Positions 30,146 through 39,800 of a stretch of DNA of 64,000 bases are shown in pieces. Every line of letters begins with the position of its first letter. Position 1 is the stretch's first letter. The position numbers were made by a program, and so were the translations under genes. Where the stretch lies: the NCBI GenBank assembly GCA_009692065.1, contig SHZY01000010.1:1-64000 (forward strand), given 5' to 3'. The DNA comes from Gemmataceae bacterium (GTDB lineage Bacteria > Planctomycetota > Planctomycetia > Gemmatales > Gemmataceae). Below the pieces are notes generated by a model, which saw nothing but the letters and a program-made list of their open reading frames with translations, made no database searches and was not told the DNA's origin.

Positions 30146-31924
30146 ATGCCTCGCTTCAAATCCTGTTTCACCGCTGTCATTGCCCTCGCCTTTTCCGGCG
30201 TAGTTTCCGCTCAGGAAAAGCCCAGAATCCTCGACGATACGCTGCCGCAGCTTGAAAAGGCTATTGCCGCCGCGCGCGGATTGGCGTTCAAGACACCCGT
30301 CGTCGCCAAGGTCATCGCGCGATCCAAGGACGGCCCCAAGGGCGTGCAGGGCTACTACGACATCCAGCAGAAGACGTTGTTTCTCTATGACGATATCGCC
30401 GGCAACTACGAACGCGGCGTTCTTATCCATGAGATGGTTCACGCACTGCAGGATCAGCACTTCGGCCTGGCCAAGCTGCATCAAGAAAGCTTCGGCAGCG
30501 ACGCCGAGCTGGCGCTGGCTGCCCTCATCGAAGGGGACGCGACCTTCACCATGATCGAAGTGTTGAAAAAGGATCAACCGAAGGTCGAAGCCATGCTCAA
30601 CACGTCGCTGGAGAAGGCCAAGAACCTGCGCAATGCGTTTCTCTACGGCGTCGGCGCCCGCTGGGTAAAGGGGCTGAAGGACAAGGGAGGCTGGGCGGCC
30701 GTCAACGCGCGGTACAAATTCCCGCCGCGCGCCACTGCTGCCATGCTGTCGCCGGAGGGGACGAACACAATCGATCTCGGTCCGGGCCGCAGCGTTGGCG
30801 CATTTGGCATCATCGAGAAGCTCGGGGAGATTCCCGAGGCCAGGCCGCTGGCGATTGCGGCCGTCAGCGGGCTGATCGGCGATCGCATCGTGGAGGACGG
30901 CGCTGTCAAGAGCTGGCAGCTCGCGTTCAATACCCGCGAGCACGCACAGCGATTCCAGCAGGCCTACGCTGCTTTCAACGGTGGTCGAAGCGAATTGAAA
31001 CCTGCTGGCGGCATTCTGTGGCAGGGACAAGACGGCCGCGTGATCGGCATGGGCATCGGCGACACGCGGATCGCCGTCGTCGACGCGCCCAACAAGGCCG
31101 CTTATCTGGCTGCGATCGATCGCTTGGCCGGACCACCGGCCCTCGTTATTTGGAGCGCCAAGGAACGCCGCAACCTCTCCTTCGGCGAATTGACCGATCG
31201 CTTGCTCGAAGCCGACATGATCTGCGTCGGGGAATCGCACGACAGCGAGTTGTGCCATCGCGTGCAACTGCAAATCATCAAGGCACTGCACGCCAGCGAC
31301 GCACGGTTGGGCGTCGGCATGGAGATGTTCCAGAGACCCTACCAGGAACCGCTCGATAAGTTCGTGAAGGGGGAGATCGGCGAGGAGGAAATGCTGAAGA
31401 CGACGGAGTACCGCACGCGCTGGGGCTTCCACTGGTCGCTGTATCAGCCGATCGCTGATTTCTGCCGGAAGAACGGCGTGCCGCTTGCCGCGCTCAATTT
31501 GCCCAACGACTTGCGGTCGAAAATCTCGAAGGGGGGCTTCGCGAACCTGAGCCCGGAGGACAAGAAAGCTCTCGGTCCTGTCGATTACCATGTCAAGGCG
31601 CACCGCGATCACTGGTATGAAACCCTCGCCCGGATGCACGGCAGTGCCAAGGTCAGCGAGGACCAGAAGGAACGCAGCTACCAGGTGATGACCACTTGGG
31701 ATGAATACATGGGCGCCAGTGCCGCGTCGTTTCAGATGTCGCGGCAACTGCGGCGCATGGTAGTGCTGGCTGGCAGCGGGCACATCGACCTCGGCTTCGG
31801 CATCCCCCAGCGGGCAGTTCAGCGCACGGGCGGCAAGGCGGCGACAGTGCACGTGGCGCCGGGAGGCGACGTCGGCAAGCTATTCGCGTCGCCGCCGGCA
31901 GACTTTGTCATTATTGTCCGCTAG
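30146..31924 (+). CDS. Fusion of a HExxH metallopeptidase-like domain and a ChaN-like domain
   Basis: 592 residues with a signal peptide (to about residue 22). The N-terminal half has HEMVHALQDQHF at 95-106, a gluzincin-type HExxH zinc site, and E129 in IEGDAT as a plausible third ligand, as in other exported HEMxHALQDQ proteins. Residues about 345-592 match the ChaN/haem-binding (DUF399) family: DMICVGESHDSELCHR (357-372), MEMFQRPYQEPLDKF, WGFHWSLYQPIADFC and the terminal VVLAGSGHIDLGFGIPQR. ChaN proteins are cofactor-binding lipoproteins implicated in iron or haem uptake. Here the domain is a soluble or periplasmic fusion partner of a protease. Processing or release of haem from proteins is an attractive role but only an inference. 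Confidence 0.75.
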   Translation: MPRFKSCFTAVIALAFSGVVSAQEKPRILDDTLPQLEKAIAAARGLAFKTPVVAKVIARSKDGPKGVQGYYDIQQKTLFLYDDIAGNYERGVLIHEMVHALQDQHFGLAKLHQESFGSDAELALAALIEGDATFTMIEVLKKDQPKVEAMLNTSLEKAKNLRNAFLYGVGARWVKGLKDKGGWAAVNARYKFPPRATAAMLSPEGTNTIDLGPGRSVGAFGIIEKLGEIPEARPLAIAAVSGLIGDRIVEDGAVKSWQLAFNTREHAQRFQQAYAAFNGGRSELKPAGGILWQGQDGRVIGMGIGDTRIAVVDAPNKAAYLAAIDRLAGPPALVIWSAKERRNLSFGELTDRLLEADMICVGESHDSELCHRVQLQIIKALHASDARLGVGMEMFQRPYQEPLDKFVKGEIGEEEMLKTTEYRTRWGFHWSLYQPIADFCRKNGVPLAALNLPNDLRSKISKGGFANLSPEDKKALGPVDYHVKAHRDHWYETLARMHGSAKVSEDQKERSYQVMTTWDEYMGASAASFQMSRQLRRMVVLAGSGHIDLGFGIPQRAVQRTGGKAATVHVAPGGDVGKLFASPPADFVIIVR

Positions 31925-32333
31925 CCCGGCTTATTCATGGCCCACCGTACCATCGTCGAAAGTGCCTGTGTGAATATGACTTGCGAGAATCAGGTGAAAT
32001 AAACTATGTTTTCGCGGTCCCAGGTAAAAACGCCCCTTCGCTTGGGTCATGAATTATCCGGGTTAGTGTTTCGTCACGGATAGACTATTGGATGCTCGGC
32101 AGGGCGAGGCTCCTGCCGGGCCTTGCAGTTTCCGCGGCGTCCCGGCTCGGCAGGAGCCTCGCCCTCCCAAGATCTAAGCTGTCACAAAGCACCAGGCACG
32201 TTGGGTTTCATTAGTCGGGGTTTTGGAGCGTTGAAATCCATGGTGGTGGGAGGTTAAGAATCCATCCAGGAAGCAGCATCTGACAGGCCAGAAAACGGGG
32301 AGGGAGCCCTATGATACGAAAATAAAAATCGTA
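31925..32333. other. Convergent intergenic region with palindromic repeats
   Basis: 409 bases between the 3' ends of the ChaN-fusion gene (+) and hpnE (-). It contains a GC-rich palindrome at 32101-32165 and the start of a REP-like element at 32291. No gene is supported. Confidence 0.5.
32101..32165. repeat. GC-rich palindrome, copy 1
   Basis: Arms 32101-32118 and 32148-32165 pair over 18 bp. The core AGGGCGAGGCTCC is shared with the palindrome at 56031-56100, so the two belong to one dispersed family. Confidence 0.55.
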
Positions 32334-32356
32334 TTATTCCATTCCCGACCCCTTTT
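32291..32356. repeat. REP-like element overlapping the 3' end of hpnE
   Basis: Ends CCAGAAAACGGGGAGG and GACCCCTTTTTC are imperfect inverted repeats, with CGTATTATTC inside. A second copy of the family is at 53275-53342. On the minus strand the element supplies the last codons (KKGSGME) and the TAA stop of hpnE. Confidence 0.55.
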
Positions 32357-33725
32357 TCAATGCCGCCTGCGCCGCCCCCAGCCCCGCCCGCGTTGCGGAT
32401 TCCATCGTTGAAGGCCAGCCGGTGGCGGTGTGGTCGCCGGCGAAGAACACGTTTTCCAGGAACGGCAGCGCCATTGGCAAGCGGTTGGCGTCGGCTCCAG
32501 GCGATACGCGGAACGTGGCGGTCGCATGCACCAAGAGGCGTTTCGCCAAGAGCGGCGTCTCCTTCACGCGCGGCAACAGTTTCGCCAGTTCCGGCAGCAA
32601 TTCCGCGGCCACCTTCTCGACGCCGAGTTTCACTTCTCGTTCCGCGGCGGAGATGACGAGTTCGATCACTTGGCCAGGAGTCAGGAGACAGGAGTCAGGA
32701 GTCAATGAAGAGTCGGCTCCGCCTGACCCCTGTCCCCTGACTCCTGACTCCTGATTCCTGGCCCAAATGGCGCTTTTGTTGAAGACGATCTGCACCGGGC
32801 TGCCGACGGCGGTGAAGAAGAATTCGTCCATGACTGGGGCCGCGTAGCGCAAGAGGAGGCCAGCGATCGCCCCTTGCGCGAGCGGCGCTGGCAGCGGTTG
32901 GTCCGGCAAGAGGCCGCGGATGCGATTCAATGGGGTGGCGAGGATGACTCGGTCGAATTCGCGCGGCTGTCCGTCGGCGGCGCGCAGCAGCACGGGTGAG
33001 CCTGCGCGCAACTCGTTTACAATTGCGCCGGTGAGGACCTCCACGCCGGCGCCGGTCAGCACCTGCCGCGCGTGGCGATCCAGCACTTCGGACAGCGGGC
33101 GGCGGAAAAAGCAGATGGCGGACGCGGCGCCCGACTTCAAGAGCGACTCGCGCACGGTGAACAGGCCATAGCGTGCCGACACCTCGGCCAATCGGCCATT
33201 GCAGACGCCCACCACCAATGGCTCCCAGAACCATTCGATCGCCGCCGGGCTTTGGCCGACCGAGTGCAGCCAATCGGCAAACGAGATGTTGTCGAGAGCT
33301 TCCAGCGAGCGCTGCGAATAAAGCGAGGCGAGGAAACTGCCCCAGAGGAGCCTGAACTTATCGCCCAGCCCGACCCGCGCGTGCCAAAGGATCGGCAAGA
33401 GCGCAAGCCGGCCGGGCAAGCGGCCGGCGGCCAGGGTGCGCACTGCCCCGTCGGGCCAGCGGTAGGTCATCGCCAGTCGGTCTTGCCGATGGATCCAGTC
33501 GTCCGGAACCGCCAGATCTCGCAGCAACTCCTCGAAGGCGGTGCAGGCCCGAAGCCAGATGTGCTGGCCGATATCCACTTCACCAAAGTCGGGAGTGCGA
33601 AAAGAGAAGACCCTGCCGCCGAGATGCTGGTTCTTTTCGAAGAGGGTGACGGAGACGCCGGCCCGCGCCAGCGTGAGACTCGCGCGGATTCCGGACACGC
33701 CACCGCCGATGACGGCGACCTTCAT
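32334..33725 (-). CDS. hpnE: Hydroxysqualene dehydroxylase HpnE (FAD-dependent)
   Basis: 463 residues. The FAD-binding loop is at the N-terminus (VAVIGGGVSGIRASLTLARA, 3-22) with FEKNQHLGGR after it; the substrate region includes DIGQHIWLRACTAFEELLRDL and WFWEPLVVGVCN. The FAD-contacting C-terminus reads NVFFAGDHTATGWPSTMESA (425-444). HpnE completes squalene formation from presqualene via hydroxysqualene, feeding hopanoid synthesis; its partners HpnC and HpnD are not in this window. Residues about 325-351 (QESGVRGQGSGGADSS, then LTPDSCLLTPG) are foreign: they are encoded by a palindromic heptamer repeat at 32672-32763 lying in frame. The last seven residues come from another repeat. Start ATG 33725 has GAGGA eight bases upstream. 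Whether the insertion is tolerated is unknown; all recognised FAD motifs are intact. Confidence 0.8.
   Translation of the reverse strand: MKVAVIGGGVSGIRASLTLARAGVSVTLFEKNQHLGGRVFSFRTPDFGEVDIGQHIWLRACTAFEELLRDLAVPDDWIHRQDRLAMTYRWPDGAVRTLAAGRLPGRLALLPILWHARVGLGDKFRLLWGSFLASLYSQRSLEALDNISFADWLHSVGQSPAAIEWFWEPLVVGVCNGRLAEVSARYGLFTVRESLLKSGAASAICFFRRPLSEVLDRHARQVLTGAGVEVLTGAIVNELRAGSPVLLRAADGQPREFDRVILATPLNRIRGLLPDQPLPAPLAQGAIAGLLLRYAAPVMDEFFFTAVGSPVQIVFNKSAIWARNQESGVRGQGSGGADSSLTPDSCLLTPGQVIELVISAAEREVKLGVEKVAAELLPELAKLLPRVKETPLLAKRLLVHATATFRVSPGADANRLPMALPFLENVFFAGDHTATGWPSTMESATRAGLGAAQAALKKGSGME
32672..32763. repeat. Heptamer palindromic element inside hpnE
   Basis: 92 bases bounded by GGCC. 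Each arm is built of seven-base units (CAGGAGT-type; TGACTCC-type on the other arm), forming an imperfect inverted repeat round a short centre. Related elements are at 33742-33832 and, degenerate, at 60196-60274. Confidence 0.75.
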
Positions 33726-33741
33726 GTCGATGGTGTCCTCG

Positions 33742-33832
33742 GGCCAGGAGTCAGGGGTCAGGGGTCAGGGGTCAGGGGTCAGTGTCGAGTCGGCTTTTGC
33801 TGATTCCTGATTCCTGATTCCTGACCCCTGAT
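33742..33832. repeat. Heptamer palindromic element between hpnE and the giant gene
   Basis: Same family as the insertion in hpnE: GGCCAGGAGTCAGG, then GGGGTCA units, a short centre with GTCGGCT, then TGATTCC units and CTGACCCCTG. It fills nearly all of the 108 bases between the 3' end of the giant gene and hpnE. Confidence 0.7.
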
Positions 33833-33833
33833 T

Positions 33834-36800
33834 TCAGATTGCGGTGAAGCTGGTCACGCTGCCCCCCGCGGAGGTTTTCATGCCGACGGCGCCGGCGGCG
33901 GCGATGCTGGCGTCGGTGATAGCGAGCACCGGGCTGTCGGCATTGTCGAGGTAGACATTCAGGTTGTTGCCCGACACCAGGAAGTGAAGATTCGAGGTGA
34001 AGGCGGGCACACTTGTGGACCCCAGTGAGGTCTTGACGCCGTTGATGACCTTGATGATTTCGATCTTGTAGTTGTTCGGGCCCACGAAGGTCACGGTGGC
34101 GGCGTAGTAGTATTCATGTCCCAGAGTGCCGGAGAAGCGGGCGACCAGGCCGGCGAATTGATTGGCCTGGGTGAGGCTCAGATCGGCCTGAAGATCGACG
34201 TTGGCCGCGCTGATGCCGTTGACCGTGGCCAGGTTGTTGTTGACGTTGTTGAGCGACGACTGGCCGACGGCAGCATCGGTGCCGACGTTGAAGTTACCTG
34301 CCCGCTCCAGCCAGTTGATGCTGAGTTGCTCGGCGGTGGGATTGACGGCGAAGCTGTCGCTGAAGGCGGGCGGCTGCGTGGTCGGCAGGTTCACAGCGGC
34401 GACGCTGAAGCTATCGATCCCCGCGCCCTTGTTGGAGCGAATGCCGACGGTGCCCGTCAGGTAGGTCGCATCGTAAGCGTAGGTGGCCAGGCTCTCCGTG
34501 CCGCTGGTCGGGGTGAAGAAGAGCTTGAGGTTATTGCCTGCGACTGCGAGCCGCAAGAGCCCGGTTCCGGCAGTGACTGGCACGGCCGTGCCGAGTTGGG
34601 TCGTCGCGTCCGTGGCGGCGTCATAGCGGAAGAGGACGGCGGTGAAGACGCCGGAGGCCTGGCTGATGCGGCCATAGTAGTAGCTGCCGTTGGCCTGGAA
34701 GCGGGCGATGACGGCGGCTTGCTGGGCGGCGCCGACGATGATGTCGGCGGAGACGGACACGTTGGGAAGCGCCAGGCCGTTGACGATGGCCAAATTGAGC
34801 GTGGTGTTGTTGCCCACGAGCACATTGCCGACCACGCCGTAGTTGCCCTTGGATTCCAGCCAGTTGCGCGAGAGCGGAGTGCCGTTGGGGCCGATGAACA
34901 GGTCGGTGAAGGGCAAACCCGGAATCGTCAGGGCGATGGTCTCGAGCGAGAAGGTGTCCACGCTGTCGCCGGGGCCGACATAGACGCCGGAAAGGTTGGC
35001 GGTGGTCAGCGCGGAGTCGTTGGCGTAGGCGGTCAGGCTCAAGGTCGCCACGGTCGGACCGTAGAAGAGCTTGATATTGCCGGCCACGACTTCGAAGCGC
35101 ACCACTCCGACGCCGGTTGCGCCGGCGGGGTTGGCAGTGGCGAGCATCGTCCAGGCGCCGCTCACTCGCTTCCAGATCGTCGCGGTGATGACGCCGTTGA
35201 CGCTGGTGATGCGGCCCTGGTACATGTTGCCGTTGATCGGGTTATAACGAGCGACCAGGCCGGCGGCATGCGTACCGACGATGGACAGGTTGATGGTCTC
35301 CTGCGTTGCGGAGTTGGCGAGCGGGCCATTGACGGTGGCGATGCTGGGGGCGGTGGTCGCGGCGCTGGCCTTGAGGGCGCTGTTCATGATCGTGAACAAG
35401 CCCTGGCGCTCGGACCAGTTGGTCGAGTAGTCGGAGAGGAAGGTGCCGTCGGGAGCGCTGAAGGTCTCGTCGAAGCGCAGGGCCGGATTGGTCAGGTTGA
35501 TCTGGCCAACGGTAAAGTTGGCCACCGTCGCGTTCTTGCTCAAGCGCATGCCGACGAGGCCCGCCCCGGCGAGCGCGGTGTCGAAGCCGTAGGTGAGCAG
35601 GGTCTGGGCGCCGCCGGTGGGGGTGAAGTACACCTTGAGCGAGGTACCGGACACCTCGAAGCGAAGCGTACCGGCGCCGGAAGGGGCGGCAACGCTCTTG
35701 AGCGTTGCGAAGATGCCGCCGCTGGACTTGGAGATATCGGCAGTGAACGCGGTGCCGGCGGCGTTGGCGGTGATGCGCGCCAGGTAGTAGCTGCCGTTGG
35801 CTTGATAGCGAGCGATAACGGCCGCTTGCTGGCCGGCGGCGAGCGTGATATCGGTTTGCACGACGGCGTCGGCGAGCGAGACCCCGTGGACGGTCGCGAG
35901 GCTGGTGGCAGCGTTGCCGATCGCGGCTGTACCGGTGTCGGTGAAGTTGCCCTCGCGTTCGTCCCAGTTGCGAGCCCCGGCCGCGGGCGAGGTGCCGCCG
36001 AGCTGATTCACGTTTGTCGGCGAGCTGAAATCATCGGTGAAGGCGAGGGTCGGCGTATCCAGGATAATCTGGGCGGCGGAGAAGCTGGCGAGGACTGCGT
36101 TCTTGCTGGCGCGGATTCCCGTCAAGCCGGCGAGGCTGAACGCGGTGTCAAAGGCATAGGCGAGCAGGGTCTGCGCGCCGCCGGTGGGGGTGAAGAACAG
36201 TTTCAGCGAGGTGCCGGACGCCTCGAAGCGGAGCGTGCCGGCGCCCGCAGAAACGGGCAGCGTTGCCGCCGCCATATTGAGCGTGGTAAAGACGCCGCTT
36301 ACGCTCTTGGAAATATCGGCGGTGAAGGCGGTGCCGGCGGCATTGGCGGTGATGCGCGCCAGGTAGAAGTTGCCGTTCGTTTGATAGCGAGCGATCAAGG
36401 CGGCTTGCTGCCCGGCGGCCACGGTGATGTCGGCCTCGACGGCGGCATTGACCAGCGAGACGCCGTGAACGGTCGCTAGGTTGGTGGTGGAAGTACCGAC
36501 GGCCGAGCTGCCGGTGTCGGTGAAGTTGCCTTGCCGTTCGTCCCAGTTGCGTGCGAGCTGGTTGTTCGAGTTGCCCGGCGCGGGTTGGCTGAAATCATCG
36601 GCAAACGGGAGCCCTGGCGTGGTCGGCACGATCTGGTCGAGCGCGAAGTTATCGAACACGACATTCTTGCCGGTGCAGATGCCGGTCAACCCGGTCGTCA
36701 GTGAAGTATTGTAGGTGATGAGCTTGAGGACCATCGGGCCGCCGATCGGGCCGTGAAAAACCTTGAGGTTGGAGCCAACCGCTTCGAGCCGCAACACGCC

Positions 36801-39800
36801 GACGCCGCTGGCAACCGTGGTGGTGGCGAGCGTGGTCGTCGAAGTGGAGGTAACCTTCAAGAGATTGAGCGTGAAGGTGGTTCCGGCCGCATTCGCGACG
36901 ATTTGCGCGAAGTAGTAGCTCCCGTTGGCCGTGCTAAATCGCGAGACCACGCCGCCCTGCTGACCTGCGGCGACGGTGATATCGGTCTGGACGGCTGCAT
37001 TGGCGAGCGTGATGCCATGGACGGTCGCCAAGTTCAGGGTCGCGTTGGCCTTGAGATCGCTGGCGCCGGTGATGCTGAAGTTGCCCTTGCGTTCGTCCCA
37101 GTTGCGTGCGAGCTGGTCGTTGTTCACCGGCGTGCTGAAGTCATCGGCGAAGGCCAGCGTGGGCGTGGTCAAGGCGATGGCGTCGGCCATGAAACGGGTG
37201 AAGGTGCTGGCGCTGGAGGCTAGCAGGCCGACCACGCCGGTGGTGAACTTGGTGTCGCTGGCGTAGGCAACGAGCACGTCGTTGAGGAACAGCTTGAGCG
37301 ACGGCCCGGCGACCTCGAACCGCGCGGTGCCTGCGCCGGCCACCCCGGTGACCGCCGCGCCCAAAAGCGAGACCATGCCCGTGGCGGGCGTGAACTTGAA
37401 AATGTTCGCGGTGAAGCCCGTGCCGGTGCTGCCGATCTGGGCCAGATACATACCGGTAGCGCTGTAGCGTGCGACCAGGCCGGCCGCCTGCCCGCGGGCG
37501 GCGCCGACGCTGTAATCGGTCTCGGCAAGGGCATCCGGAATGGCGCCGTTGGCCGTGGCAAGGTTGACCGACGCGGTGCCTTGCAGGGTGCCGGCTACGG
37601 CGATGCGGAAGTTGCCCGCCTGGTATTGCCAGGTGCGCTCCAGTTGATCGCCATCGATCGGCGTGGTGAAGTCGTCGGAGGAACCCAACGGGAAGGAATC
37701 CAGGGTGATGACGTTGGTGGTGAAGTCGTCGATCGTCCTGCCTGCGCTGGCGCGCACGCCGGGGGCGCCGCTGGCATGGGAGGTGCTGTAGGCGAAGGCA
37801 ACTTGCGTCATGGTGCCCGGCGTGGCGCCGAAGAATAGCTTGAGCGAGGAGCCGACCGCTTCGAGCCGGACATAGCCCGCGCCGGAGCCGATCGCAACGC
37901 CCGCCAGCTTGGACAGAATCCCGCCGGCAAACTTCATGATGTTCGCCTGGAAGCCGGTCGAGGTATTGATGATCTGGGCGTAAAAGTAGCCGGCGCCGCT
38001 GTGGCGCACAACAACGCCCGCCTGATTGCCGGCGCCGACGACGTTCACCAGGGCTTGCGCCAGCGAATGCGTCAGGTTCAAGCCGTTGACCGTGGCGATG
38101 CTTGTCGTCGGATTCGCGATAGCGACAATTGCCTGGTTGTTGACGCTGAAGTTGCCGGCCTTGTTGACCCAGTTGCTATTGAGCTGGCTGCCGTCGGTCT
38201 GCGTATTGAAGTTATCGCCGAACGGCAGTCCCGGCGTCGCCAGCGTGATCGCCTTGGACTTGAATTCATCCGCCGTGACGTTGCCCGAGGCTGTGCGGAA
38301 TCCCGCCGTGCCGGCAGCCGTGAGCGACGAATCATTGGCGAAGGTAACCAGCGTCTGCGCGCCGCCGATTGGACCATAGTACAGCTTGAACGAATTGCTC
38401 GCCACTTCGAAGCGTAGCGTGCCGTCGCCGAAGCCCACCGATGCGCTGGCCAGCTTGGTCAAGGTGCCGTTGACGCTCTTGAAGATCTCGGCAAAGAAAG
38501 CGCCGCCGGTGTGGACAATGCGGCCCATGTAGTAGTTGGTCGTCCCCGTGCCGGCATAGCGGGCGATGAGGCCGAGGTCTTTGCCGACGCCGACGTTGAC
38601 GTCCGCCTGCAGCGAGATGTCGGCCGCGACAAGCTGGTTCAGGCTGCCGATGGCCTGACCGGCGACGGCGCTCGCCTTGCCGAAGGCCACGGTGAAAGTC
38701 CCGGCGTTCACGTTCCAGCCGGGTCCGAGGAATATGCTGTTGGCTCGGTTGAAGTCATCGTCAAACGGCAGGGTGACGACCTTGGTGACGAGGAGATCGA
38801 AGGCCCGCGTGGTGACGCCGAGGTTGCCGTCGGTCACCTTGATGGTAATAACCGCGGTGCCGACCAGACCCGCGGCGGGCGTCACGGTCAGGGTTCGCAA
38901 TGCGCCCAAGCCAGCCAGAGTGAGGTTGGCCGGGGTGTTGGGCACGAGCGTCGTGTTGTTGGAGGTGGCAACCACGACCAGTTGATTCGCGGCCGTCTCG
39001 ACGTCGCCGATGATGAAGCCAACCGGCAGCACCTGATCTTGCAGGGTCACCTTGGGTGTAATGACTGAGATCGTCGGCAACTGGTTGACGAAGGTGACCG
39101 TTACCTGGAACGATTGCCGATAGGTGAAACCATTCGGGCCTACCAGCGTCACGGTAAGGTTCGCCACGCCATTCTTGGGCGTATAGGCATTGAGCACCGG
39201 CGTGAATTGAATGGTGCGGTCCTTGCCAGCGCCGCCCAGGACGATGCCGCCGTTTCGCACGAGCGTCTGATTGTCGGAGACCGCGCTGACCGTGTACGAT
39301 CCGGCCGGCAGGCCGGGATCGTTGATCGTGAAAGGGATCGCGTCCGAAGTCGTGTTCTCGTCAATCACCTGATCGGAAATGAACGAGAAAGGAGACGTGT
39401 TGATGGTGTAGACGCCGCGGCCCAACGTTGCCGCCGCGAGAACCTGCAAGCCTGGTACGGTCCAGGCGCCCGCGGTGCCCGTGCCCGTGGCCGTGGTTCC
39501 ATTGAGCGAGAAACGCGTGGCGTCGATGACGGTGATAGTGAACGAACCGTTGGTGGCGCCGAAGCCAGTGACGCCGGTGATGGTCACTTGATCGCCGCTG
39601 CCGCGGCCGTGGCTGGCGGTGGTGGTGATGACGATCGTGTTGCCGCCGCCCGCTCCGACCGCGGTGGCGATGCTGCCGCTGGCACGCGTGCCATCGAATT
39701 TCAGATCGACGACCGGCACGTTCGGCATGCCTGCGCCGAGGCGTTTCCAGGTGTTGCCGTCGTTGAGTGAATAGAAGACGCCGACTTCCGTGGCAAGGTA

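Noticed and set aside
33742-33832. Heptamer repeats as a CRISPR array
   Set aside because: Units are seven bases, arranged as one palindrome without unique spacers, and no cas genes are present.
34116-36479. Long plus-strand frame (787 codons) opposite the second giant gene
   Set aside because: It repeats in step with the LamG-like repeats of the other strand and has no domain or signal; shadow frame.
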